Shown piece after piece: positions 8,291 through 17,700 of a DNA stretch of 64,000 nt. The stretch spans positions 1-64,000 of the forward strand of contig NZ_JACSRD010000118.1 of assembly GCF_014879935.1 (NCBI RefSeq), written 5' to 3'. The position numbers and the translations under genes are program-made. Numbering within the stretch: the first letter of the stretch is position 1; each line of letters begins with the position of its first letter. This DNA comes from Prosthecobacter sp. (lineage in GTDB: Bacteria; Verrucomicrobiota; Verrucomicrobiia; Verrucomicrobiales; Verrucomicrobiaceae). The notes below the pieces were generated by a model, which saw only the letters and a program-made list of their open reading frames with translations, ran no database searches and was not told the DNA's origin.

Positions 8291-11200
8291 TCACTCCTGC
8301 AGGGCCTGCGTGAGCGCGGTGCCCGAGTTGCTGGCGCTGGTGGGGTGGATGGCCAGCGTGGCGCCGCTGCGGACGATGGTGCCGTCGAGAAACGCGTTGT
8401 TGGAGCCGAAGGGTGTGCGCGTGCCGCTGTTCGTGGTGGTGCCTTCCCACTTCAGCGTGCCTTCCTTCACCTCGGTGAGGCCATTGTAGGAGTTGTTGAT
8501 GTTGGTGATGAGCAGCGTGCCCGCGCCGGTCTTGTCGATGCGGCCCACGGCGGGATAGCTGGCGTAGTCGGCGATCAGATTGGCCTCGGAGGCGATCACA
8601 CCGCCGAAGGTCAGCGTGGTGCCTGCGGCCACGTTCACCTCCCCGCCATTGCCGCCGAGCGTGATGCCGCGGTTCGCATCCAATGTCATGTCCGCGGTGG
8701 TGGCGAGGATGCCGCCGTTGATGTGGAGGCCATCCGTCACGGGTGCGACCGGGGCGGTGCCGAGGTTTGCATCACTGGAGACGCTCAAAGTGCCGCCATT
8801 GAGGAAAGTCCGGCCGGTGAAGGTGTTCGCGCCCGACAGGACCAGCACACCCGAGCCGGTTTTCACCAAGGCATTGCCCGTGGTGCTGCCGGGATTGTCC
8901 TGGATGACGGAACTGATGGTCATCGTGCCGCCGCCATACTGGTGGATGATGAGATCGGCGTCCGCACCGGCCTGCAAGGTGCCGTTGATGATCGATTTCG
9001 CGCCAGTGAGCACCTCCGAGCTGACCATGATGCCGCCGCTGGTCACTTCGAGGCCGTTGGTGGCATCCACGCTGCCGCTGCCATCGAAGTCGAAGTGCAG
9101 CGTATTCACCGGCACCGACGCAAGGCCGCTGAAGCCGGTGCCATTCTCACTCACATCGAGTCCGGTGGTCCACAGGCTGACATCGCTTTCATTCTGACGG
9201 CCCGCGCCGGCGAACAGCGTGAGGCTGCCATTGCCGCCCGTGGTCATGGCAAAGTCGAGCGCGTTCACCGTGTAGGTGGCCGTGGCGGCGTTGTAGGTGT
9301 ACGAATTGCCGTAGGTGGCCCAGGCGATGGCGAGATCGTCTCCCGGCAGGCCGCTGCTGCCCTGAAGCGTGATCGAGGCGGTGCCCGTGCCGGTGGTGTT
9401 TTCGACAAAATTCACCGTGCCACCCGACTGGCGCGTCACCAGCGTGGCGGTGTCGAAGCCGATGTTCATCGTGGCATTGAAATCGCCCGCGGTGACGATC
9501 ACATCCGTGCCGCCGGGAGCGATGAGCGTTTCGATCGTCTGGGCGAGCGTCGCGGTCAGCAGCGCCTGGGCGGTGTAGTTGGCTGTCTCGGCCGCGATGG
9601 CTCCTGTGGCATCCATTTCGATGCCGCCGCCGGCCAGGATGAGCTTCGCGCCGGTGTCGAAGCGGCGGCCGGTGTTCACGCCGTAGTTCGTCAGGCGCAG
9701 CAGGCCGCCGGACATGTTGAGCTGCTCGACATCGCCATCGGTGGTGCCCGCGCTGTTGTAGTTCACCACGCCGCGGCCGATTTTCGTGAAGGAGGAGACG
9801 GTGTCCACGTCCGTGTCATCCAGCCGGAAGTTCAGCGCCATGGTGCCGCCGGCGGCCTGATACACGGTGAGATCGCGCACGTAGGCGTTCGCAGCGCTGG
9901 CACCGTTGTAAACGACACGCTCGGTGCCATTGCCAAAGGTGACGGTGCCGGAGGCGTTCGTGCCGGCCAGCATGACATTGCCGCGGCCGTTGAAGTTGCT
10001 CGTGCCGTCGCCGCCGATGTCGATGCGGCCGATGTTCAGGGCCTGGCCGTCCTTGGTGAGGATGATGGCGGTGTTGAAGGTGGAGTTGTTGTTGTTCGAG
10101 GAGCTGCCGGCGCTGCCGCTCATGTCGATGCCGCTCTGGCCGTTGGCCGTGTCGGTGAAGGAGGCGGCCGCGGTGTAGAAGTTGCCGTCGCCTTCATAAC
10201 GCAGGATGCCCTGCTCGATCATGATGCGGCCGGCGGAGTCCCACTGCTGGCGGACATTGACCACGAGTTCGTTGCTGCCGCCGATCTGGAAGCGCAGCAG
10301 CTTGTTTTCGTTGTCGGGCGTCACCGTCTCCCCGATGCCGCCGTTGATGTTGTCCCGGAACCGGCCGTTGAGGTTGATGACGCCGCCGGAACTGCTGCCG
10401 CCGATGGTGGAGACGAGGCGCGCGTCGTTCAAAGCCGTGTCCGTGCTGATGGGATTGGCCACGTCGTCGCCATAGACGTCGCCATTGAGGTTCAAGGTGG
10501 CGAGGGCGTTGACGGAGATGCGGGAGGTGAAGACCCAGTTCCCCAGGCCGTCCACAGCGTCGATGATGACGTCACCGCCCCACGAGTTGTTGCCGCTGTT
10601 GCTGTAAAGGACGACGCGGGAGGCGTCGATGGCACCGATGTGCAGGTCGGGCGCGGCCCCGCCGGAGGCCGTTTCGACGACGTTCGTGCCGAGTTCGAGG
10701 TAAAGCTGGCCCGAGCCTTCGATGTTCACGTGGCTGGAGTTGCCCAGCGCATGCTGGTCGCGCAGATCGAGGATGCCTTCGGCGATGTTCGTGACGCCGG
10801 TGTAGCTGTTCGAGTTGTCGAGATAGATGGTGCTGGATCCCGCCTTCGTCAGGCCGCCGCTGCCGACGATGTTGGAGCGGATGATGGCGCTGTTGCCGCT
10901 CTCATTGACCAGGATGATCTCACGGCTGCCAAAGTCGAGCACACCGCCGGCGATGTATTGCGTGCTGCCCGGCGTGGAGCCATCCACCGCACGGGCGAAG
11001 AGAATCATGCCGGAGCCGTCGGTGTTGCCGGAGAGGCCGGTGTTCGCGGCGAGCGAATCGCCCAGGTAAACATGCACGCCTGGCGCCAGGACGAGCGCGG
11101 AGCCGATTTCGTTCGTGTTGTTGGTGTTCACGATGGAGGTGGGCGTCTCCGTGCCGAAGCGCAGCGAGTTCATGGCCAGGTTCTCCTGGATGTTCACCGG

Positions 11201-13063
11201 CCGGGTGCCATACCAGTCCACATCGCCATCGATATTGACGTTGTAGTTGATGAGCACGTTCTGATCCAGCGTGCCGAGGTCGGCCAGCGTGATGCTGTGC
11301 GGCGTGGTGAGGCTGTCGCGGGTGAGGAAATACTCCGAACCGGCCTGCGTGCCGTCCCATTTCAACGGACGCAGCTCCGTGGTGGCGACGGAGTCGAAGG
11401 TCATGAAGTGGTTCGACACATTGTTCACCCCGCCAAAGGCGCCGATGACGATCGATTTGTTCGTGGAGCCGTTCACCCCGCCTCCGCCTTTGATCAACGC
11501 CGTGGCGCCGGCGTCGGCGATGAACAGGCGAGCATTCCCGGAAGTGTAGGAGCCGAACGCACCGGGTGTGTTGTCCAGCACCTGGAACTGCGTGATGGAG
11601 CCCGCGTTCCGCGTGTAGGACGAAAAAGTGAGGAAAACGTCCTGTGGCGTGGTGTCATCGAGGTCGAAGTTCACCTTTCCCGAGCCGGTGTCCTGCAAGA
11701 GGGCGCCGAGCGTCTCCGACGCGGCTGCGGCGGCGTTGCCGATCATGCGCAGGCGGCCCTGGCCGCGCAGCGTCAGGGATCGCGTGTCCGCCACGCGGTC
11801 GGTCTCGATGGTGCCGGCGTTGTCGAGGTAGAAGCTGCCGTCACGGCTGACCACGATCGTGGATGGAGCGCCGGAGTAGGTGAGGCGGCCGTCTCCGGAC
11901 AAGACGAAGCCGCCCGCGGCTCCCAGCGCCGCCACGTCGTCCCCGGCACGCTGCACATAGATGTTTCCTTCGATGAGGTTGTTCGCATTGGTGAACACCA
12001 GCGTGCCCGTGTTCACCTTGCTGAAGCCGCCGGTGCCGCCGACAGCGCCGGACACGTAGTGCTCCTCCGGCGAGGTGCGGTTGCTGGTGCTGGTGTCGTT
12101 CACGTCGAAGATGTTCGTGTTCGCCGCGCCGGTGAAGTTGATGCTGCCGCTCCAGATGTCCTGGCCCGCGCCGATGGTGACCAGGCTGCCGAGATCGCTG
12201 ATGAGCCAGCCGCCATTCACATTGAGCGTGGCGGTCTGGCTGGTCTCGGTGTTGACGAGATAAAGCCGCGGAAACACGCGCCGGTCCGTCTGCAGCGTGC
12301 CGTTGCCCAGATTGATCGTGGCCGCGCCGATCAGTTGCGAATCCGCGACACCGGCCGCGCCGTCGAAACGCGCCTCGCCGTTGACGATGTCGAGCGTGCT
12401 GAAGCCGGTGAAGGTGCCGAAGTTGCCTGCGGACGCGTCCCAGTAAAAGCGCATGTTGTTCAAGGCGCTTCCGGTGTTTGAATTGAGCAGCGTGATGCTG
12501 TTGGCGAGACCCGTGCCGCCATCGATGGCGGCCTGCGTGCCGTTCCAGGCTCCTTGAAACTCGAGGTTGATGTCCGAGTCGATGGTGAGCGCGTCATTCA
12601 GCGTCACGTTGGCGTCGATGCGGTCGCTGGAGTTCGGACTCAGGCCGGTGGTGCCGGAGTTGTGGTTGAAGTAAGCGCCGAGCTCGCCGCCATTGTTCAC
12701 ATTGCCCACACCGCCGTTGTCGAACACGATCGTTCCGCTTCCTGGCCCGCTGCCGAGCACGAAGGCGTTGGTGTTGTTGTTGTCGCCGAGAAACAGCGTT
12801 CCCAAAGTGACCGGCACATCGATGTTGATGATGCGCGTGCCGTTGATGCCCTGGATGACGAGGGCGGTGGCTCCGACGCCGCTCGGATAGTCCGATCCCG
12901 GGCTCAGCGCGGTCCAGTTCGAGGTGGTGCTCCAGTCACCGCTGGCATTGACATTCCAGTCACCGTCCTGGCCTGGCGTCTGGGCGTGCAGGCCGCCTGC
13001 GAACAGGCCGAGAAACGCGGAAAGGAGAGCGAGGCGGAGAGGAAGGGTGGTTGGGGGTGTCAT
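8291..13063 (-). CDS. N-terminal piece of a giant autotransporter-repeat surface protein
   Basis: The 1,590-residue piece starts with a signal peptide (LRLALLSAFLGLFAGGLHAQ) and continues as beta-strand-repeat sequence rich in Gly, Asn, Thr and Asp. Autotransporter-associated repeats recur, for example SKVNTGTLVFTNANN and VKTGSGVLVLSGANTFTG followed by a GGTLSV strand. Such proteins form long beta-helices and are exported as adhesins or matrix proteins. Here the chain should continue to a PEP-CTERM anchor at 3874 (about 3,060 residues in total), but an in-frame TGA at 8291 ends it after LTQALQE. As it stands a secreted, unanchored fragment would be made. It is divergent from the hydrolase gene at 13338. 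Confidence 0.8.
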   Translation of the reverse strand: MTPPTTLPLRLALLSAFLGLFAGGLHAQTPGQDGDWNVNASGDWSTTSNWTALSPGSDYPSGVGATALVIQGINGTRIINIDVPVTLGTLFLGDNNNTNAFVLGSGPGSGTIVFDNGGVGNVNNGGELGAYFNHNSGTTGLSPNSSDRIDANVTLNDALTIDSDINLEFQGAWNGTQAAIDGGTGLANSITLLNSNTGSALNNMRFYWDASAGNFGTFTGFSTLDIVNGEARFDGAAGVADSQLIGAATINLGNGTLQTDRRVFPRLYLVNTETSQTATLNVNGGWLISDLGSLVTIGAGQDIWSGSINFTGAANTNIFDVNDTSTSNRTSPEEHYVSGAVGGTGGFSKVNTGTLVFTNANNLIEGNIYVQRAGDDVAALGAAGGFVLSGDGRLTYSGAPSTIVVSRDGSFYLDNAGTIETDRVADTRSLTLRGQGRLRMIGNAAAAASETLGALLQDTGSGKVNFDLDDTTPQDVFLTFSSYTRNAGSITQFQVLDNTPGAFGSYTSGNARLFIADAGATALIKGGGGVNGSTNKSIVIGAFGGVNNVSNHFMTFDSVATTELRPLKWDGTQAGSEYFLTRDSLTTPHSITLADLGTLDQNVLINYNVNIDGDVDWYGTRPVNIQENLAMNSLRFGTETPTSIVNTNNTNEIGSALVLAPGVHVYLGDSLAANTGLSGNTDGSGMILFARAVDGSTPGSTQYIAGGVLDFGSREIILVNESGNSAIIRSNIVGSGGLTKAGSSTIYLDNSNSYTGVTNIAEGILDLRDQHALGNSSHVNIEGSGQLYLELGTNVVETASGGAAPDLHIGAIDASRVVLYSNSGNNSWGGDVIIDAVDGLGNWVFTSRISVNALATLNLNGDVYGDDVANPISTDTALNDARLVSTIGGSSSGGVINLNGRFRDNINGGIGETVTPDNENKLLRFQIGGSNELVVNVRQQWDSAGRIMIEQGILRYEGDGNFYTAAASFTDTANGQSGIDMSGSAGSSSNNNNSTFNTAIILTKDGQALNIGRIDIGGDGTSNFNGRGNVMLAGTNASGTVTFGNGTERVVYNGASAANAYVRDLTVYQAAGGTMALNFRLDDTDVDTVSSFTKIGRGVVNYNSAGTTDGDVEQLNMSGGLLRLTNYGVNTGRRFDTGAKLILAGGGIEMDATGAIAAETANYTAQALLTATLAQTIETLIAPGGTDVIVTAGDFNATMNIGFDTATLVTRQSGGTVNFVENTTGTGTASITLQGSSGLPGDDLAIAWATYGNSYTYNAATATYTVNALDFAMTTGGNGSLTLFAGAGRQNESDVSLWTTGLDVSENGTGFSGLASVPVNTLHFDFDGSGSVDATNGLEVTSGGIMVSSEVLTGAKSIINGTLQAGADADLIIHQYGGGTMTISSVIQDNPGSTTGNALVKTGSGVLVLSGANTFTGRTFLNGGTLSVSSDANLGTAPVAPVTDGLHINGGILATTADMTLDANRGITLGGNGGEVNVAAGTTLTFGGVIASEANLIADYASYPAVGRIDKTGAGTLLITNINNSYNGLTEVKEGTLKWEGTTTNSGTRTPFGSNNAFLDGTIVRSGATLAIHPTSASNSGTALTQALQE

Positions 13064-13337
13064 CTTAAGTTCAGGGCGTTCTCGGTGCCTTTCGAGGGGT
13101 GTTGTGAGGCGGGTGCCAGCCGCGTTTCTTCATGAGGGGAAGCAATGGCGCGGACGCACACCCGGCGGTCGTGACAGGCGGATTCTAGACGTCCTGAGAG
13201 TACCTCCCGCCTCATGCCGGGTGAATAGGAGCGCGGTTTAGATGCCGCTACGGTTTGCCATTGAAGCGGCATCAGGGCGCATTGTGCGTGCTGTCTTGAC
13301 AGGCGCGGGCCGGTGAGGGCATTCTTCCCGCACCACC
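13064..13337. other. divergent intergenic region with inverted repeat
   Basis: The 274 bases separate the minus-strand giant gene from the plus-strand hydrolase and must hold both promoters. A perfect 9-base inverted repeat (GATGCCGCT at 13241-13249, AGCGGCATC at 13265-13273) could be an operator or a small hairpin. A strong -35-like TTGACA lies at 13296-13301. No ECF-type element like those in the locus downstream was seen here. Confidence 0.5.
13296..13325 (+). promoter_or_regulatory. possible sigma-70 promoter of the hydrolase gene
   Basis: TTGACA at 13296-13301 is followed 18 bases later by the weak -10 CATTCT at 13320-13325. Transcription would start only a few bases before the ATG at 13338, giving a nearly leaderless message. 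Confidence 0.35.
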
Positions 13338-14381
13338 ATGCGACGCGCCGTCCTCTTCCTCGCTTTGGCCGCCACCGTCGCGGCCCAGATCACGTCTGAA
13401 AACAACGACATGCTGCGCGAGGGGCTGAAACGCTACCCTGACGCTGACACCGACAAGGATGGCATCCTCACCATGGAGGAAGGCCGCGCCTACCTCGCCA
13501 AGATGAGGAAGAAGCCGACAGCTCCTGCCAATCCGGGAAAGAACGCCTTGAAGCCGGATTTCACCGATGTGGCCTATGGCACGCATGAGCGCGACCGGAT
13601 CGACGTCTATCTGGCGAAGTCGGAACAGCCCACGCCGGTCGTCTTCGCGATCCACGGCGGCGGTTTCCGCAACGGCGACAAAAGCCGCTGGGGCAGCGAC
13701 AAGCAGATGGGTGAGCTGATCGCCAAAGGCGTCACCTGCGTGGCGGTGAACTATCCCTTCCTCGATTCCATGCCGGTCCAGGACATCCTGAGGCATTGCG
13801 CCCGCGCGGTGCAGTTCACGCGGCTGAAGGCTGCCGAATGGAAGCTGGACAAGGCCCGCTTTGCCTCCATGGGCGGCTCGGCGGGCGCTGGAACCTCGCT
13901 CTGGCTCGCCACACGCGACGACATGGCCGATCCCAAGGCTGAAGATCCGGTGTTGCGTGAATCCACGCGGCTCTCCTGCGCCGTGTGCAACGCCACGCAG
14001 GCCACTTACGACCTCACGCGCTGGCAGACGTTTCTCGGGCCGGTGAAACCCGAGTTCAACACGAGCGAAGCCGAGGGAGCGCTCTTCTACGGGCTCTCCT
14101 CCATCGCCGATTTTGCCACGGACCGCGGCAAGGCGGTGCTGCGGGAATGCGACATGCTCGGCTGGATCACGAAAGACGATCCGCCGCTGTTTCTGAACAA
14201 CGCCCAAGTCGTTCCGGCGCCGACGAACCGTGGCGAGTGGCTGCACTGCATCCACCATGCCCGGGAGGTGCACAAGGAGTGCTCCGCCGAGGGCGTGCCG
14301 TGCATCGTCCTGCAGGACGCGCCGGAGCCGAAACCCGACGCCATCACCTTCCTTCTGCAGCACCTGAAAGTTTCGCCCTGA
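13338..14381 (+). CDS. secreted alpha/beta hydrolase (esterase/lipase type)
   Basis: The 347-residue protein has a signal peptide (RRAVLFLALAATVAAQ), then an EF-hand-like loop DADTDKDGILTMEE near residues 37-50, then an alpha/beta-hydrolase domain of the hormone-sensitive-lipase/carboxylesterase type. The oxyanion HGGGF is at 107-111 and the nucleophile elbow GGSAG places Ser at 181. The Asp in KDDPPLFLNN and a His in the CIHHAREVH segment are candidates for the rest of the triad. The calcium loop before the hydrolase domain is common in planctomycete and verrucomicrobial secreted hydrolases. The substrate is unknown. A long antisense frame (13272-14363) is a shadow. Confidence 0.85.
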   Translation: MRRAVLFLALAATVAAQITSENNDMLREGLKRYPDADTDKDGILTMEEGRAYLAKMRKKPTAPANPGKNALKPDFTDVAYGTHERDRIDVYLAKSEQPTPVVFAIHGGGFRNGDKSRWGSDKQMGELIAKGVTCVAVNYPFLDSMPVQDILRHCARAVQFTRLKAAEWKLDKARFASMGGSAGAGTSLWLATRDDMADPKAEDPVLRESTRLSCAVCNATQATYDLTRWQTFLGPVKPEFNTSEAEGALFYGLSSIADFATDRGKAVLRECDMLGWITKDDPPLFLNNAQVVPAPTNRGEWLHCIHHAREVHKECSAEGVPCIVLQDAPEPKPDAITFLLQHLKVSP

Positions 14382-14464
14382 GTGGCAAAACCTGCTTGCA
14401 CGGCGGGCGGAGTCGGCTATTACTCGCGCCCTTCACCGACGCCTGTTGGTTCACCACAGGAAAC

Positions 14465-14540
<76 letters not shown>

Positions 14541-14547
14541 CCTTTCA

Positions 14548-14568
14548 AAGCCTTGTAAATCAAGGCTT
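14548..14568 (+). terminator. hairpin after tRNA-Lys
   Basis: AAGCCTTG and CAAGGCTT form a perfect 8-base stem around a 5-base loop, 7 bases after the tRNA CCA. It is placed like a terminator but lacks a clear T run downstream, so it may be a processing or 3'-end hairpin instead. Confidence 0.45.
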
Positions 14569-14750
14569 CCAGAATGAGATGGCGCAGCAGCTTGTTCGGG
14601 AAGAATTTTTCACCCGGAGATTTTCCGGACACAATTCGCCTCAACTCATGTCCCCATGCCAGGGCGAACCCGCTTCTCGGCCTGCATCGAACGGATAATG
14701 GTCGGCGCGTAGTATCATGAAGTCCGACGGAACCTCAGGCATTTTCGCAT

Positions 14751-14779
14751 TGTTGCGTTTCTCGACCACACGGGTATCG
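14751..14779 (+). promoter_or_regulatory. ECF-type promoter element before the FecR-TPR-barrel gene
   Basis: TGTTGC at 14751-14756, 15 bases, then GGGTATCG at 14772-14779, with the ATG at 14792. It is the most divergent member of the set (consensus TGTAAC-N15-GGGTATYC) but keeps the spacing and the distance to the start. Confidence 0.5.
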
Positions 14780-14791
14780 GCGACTACGACC

Positions 14792-17700
14792 ATGAAAATA
14801 CTCATCCGTTGCCTTGTTGCCTTATTGGGCTTTGCGGGAATTGTCGCCGGCCAGGAGGCCAGAATCGTCTCAGTCGAAAACAAGGTGGAAGCCGCGAAAA
14901 GTGCCGGTGCCTGGGCTGCCGCGCAGGCGGAGCAGCGGCTCGCCATCCAGGACCGCATCCGCACGCTACGCAAGAGCCGGGCCACCGTGCAGCTCACCGG
15001 GCTTTACAACATGCGCATGGAGCAGCTCACGACGGTGGAGATTTCCCCGTCGCTGCTGGATGACAGCAAGCCGCGGCTCGATCTCGGCGGCGGGGCGCTT
15101 TTCATCTTCAGCCGCGAGCAGAGCGGTGAGATCGACATCAAAACGCCCGCGGCGAACGGAGCGCTGCGCGGGACGCAGCTGTTTGTGAAAGTGGAAGGCG
15201 GAAAGGCCTTTTACCAGGTGCTCGAAGGGCGTGTGGATGTCAGCAATGCCCACGGGCGCGTGGAAATCAGCGCAGGCGAGGCGGCGGAGGCGGTCGCAGG
15301 CGCGGCACCACGCAAGACCGCCGTGCTGGAGGCGAAGAACATCCTGCAATGGGCGCTTTATTATCCCGCCGTGATCGATCCCGCAGAGCTTGAGGCTGCG
15401 AATGGGCAAGGTGATGCCTTGAAGGCCTCAAGGGCACTGCAGGCCTACACGGAAGGCGATTTGCTCGCGGCGTTGGAGTTGCCGAATGGCAGCTCGCTGG
15501 CTCTGGAGGCATCGGTTTTGCTCACGGTGGGCCGTTTGGACGAGGTGAGGCCGATTTTGGCGAAAATGCCGGTTTCGAGCCCTTTTCGCAAATCGCTCGA
15601 AAAACTCGTTTTGGCGGTCAACCACGAAAAAACGGCGAATTGGCCTCTCGAAGCCATTTCGACCGCTTCGGAGGCGATGGCGGAGAGTTATTACCGCCAA
15701 TCTCAGCATGACCTCGAAGGTGCACGCGAGGCGGCAAGGCTCGCGGTGAGGCTTTCGCCGCAGAATGGCTATGCGTGGACGCGACTCGGCGAGTTGGAGT
15801 TTTCTTTTGGCCGTGCGGCGCGTGCTTTGGAGGCGCTGGATAATGGTTTGAAGCTCACGCCGCGCAATGCGCAGGCACATGCGCTGCGTGGATTCGTGCT
15901 GAGTGCGCGGAATCGCATCACGGAGGCTCAGCAGGCCTTTGAAACGGCGACGAAGCTCGATGGCGCACTCGGCAATGGCTGGCTGGGGCTCGGTTTGACG
16001 AAGATCAAGCAAGGCCACCTCGCGGAAGGTCGCGCGGACCTGCAAACGGCGGCCACGGTGGAGCCGCTGATGTCGATTTATCACAGCTATCTCGGCAAGG
16101 CCTTCAGCGTGGAAGGTCGTCGTGATGATTCGGAGAAGGATCTGGCACTCGCGCAGCATCTCGACGCGAATGACCCGACGCCCTGGCTGTACAGCGCCAT
16201 CGAGAAGCAGCAGCAAAACCGCAGCAACGAAGCCATCGAGGATTTGCAGAAGTCGATCGACCTGAATGACAACCGCCGCGTGTATCGCAGCGAGTTCTTG
16301 CTCGATCAGGACAAATCCGTGCGCAGCGCGAACCTCGCGGCGATCTACCGCAACAACGGCATGGATGCCGTGGCGCTGCGCGAGGCCGCGCGTGCGGTGG
16401 ACAGCGATTTCACGAATGCGTCAGCGCATCTGTTCCTCGCGAACGCGTTTCACTCGCTGCGTGATCCACAGCGCATCGCTCTGCGCTATGAGACGCCGTG
16501 GTTCAATGAACTGCTGCTGGCGAACTTGCTCTCGCCAGTGGGCGGCGGGCCGCTTTCGCAATATGTGTCGCAGCAGGAGTATTCGAAGCTGCTGGAGGCG
16601 GACGGCATCGGCGCGAGCATCGCGGGCGAGTATCGCGGCACGGGCGAGTGGCGCAGCTCGGCATCCGTCTTCGGCACGCATGGAAACTGGAGCTGGGGCC
16701 TCGATTATTCGCTGCGGGACACGCACGGCACGCGCATCAACAACGAAGCGAGCATCCAGGAGCTCTACGCGCAGGTGAAGTGGCAGGCGACGAGCGATGA
16801 TACTTTCTACTTCCTCGGCAAAATGTCGAAACAGGAGAGCGGCGACACCTTTGAGACCTACAACAACACGCCGCTGGCTCCGGATCTCTTCTTTGATGAG
16901 AAACAGCAGCCTGGATTGCTGCTCGCAGGTTGGAATCACCGCTGGGGACCCGGCTCGCACACGCTGTTCCTCGCTGGTCGCCTCAGCGCGACACAGCGCC
17001 TGCGTGATCCGCGTGCGAATCAGCTCCTCATCGAGCGTGACTCGGCCGTTTTGAATCCTGCGGTGGTCACCACGGTCGGTTTCTTCAATGTGTTCTCAAA
17101 TCCAGCCTTTACCTCCACGCTCGGCGTGGATGGCGAGACGTTGATCCACTCGCCTGAGCTGGTGGCGGCGATGCAGCCCTTCCTTTATTCCGGCAATATT
17201 CTTGGCGTGAATGCCACGCCGTTTGATTTCCAGACGCGGCGTGAGTTTGAGATCTACACGGCGGAGATGATGCACATCCAGAAGATCAAGAACCACAACC
17301 TGCTGGCGGGTGTGCGTTATCAGGATGGCGAGTTCGAGACGACCTCGCGCCTGAGCGTGATCCGACCGAATTTTGCCGGTGGTTTTACCACGCCAGCCTT
17401 CCAGCAGACGGACGTGGTCGATTTCCAACGTCTGAGCCTCTATGCGTATGACTACTGGCAGCCGAAGCCGTGGCTCACGCTCATCGGCGGGGTGTCTTGG
17501 GACCGCATCGACCATCCGCTGAACTTCCGCAATCCGCCGACGAGCGGTGCGCAGACACAAAATGAACGCGTGTCGGCAAAGGCGGGCTTCATCTTGAATC
17601 CCTCGCGCTGGGTGCAGGTGCGCGGGGCCTTCACGCAGGGCCTCGGCGGCGTGACGTATGACGAGAGCGTGCGCCTAGAGCCGGTGCAGATCGCCGGTTT

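Noticed and set aside
8291-8293. TGA as a selenocysteine codon
   Set aside because: No selenoprotein family is involved and no convincing downstream stem-loop was noticed; Trp-to-stop or an error is simpler.
8177-12481. 1,434-residue plus-strand frame opposite the PEP-CTERM gene
   Set aside because: It is a shadow of a low-complexity Gly/Thr/Asn-rich gene; no signal peptide or domain is visible and the real strand has both.
13272-14363. 363-residue minus-strand frame over the hydrolase
   Set aside because: The plus strand encodes a signal peptide, an EF-hand loop, HGGGF and GGSAG; the minus frame has no recognisable motif.
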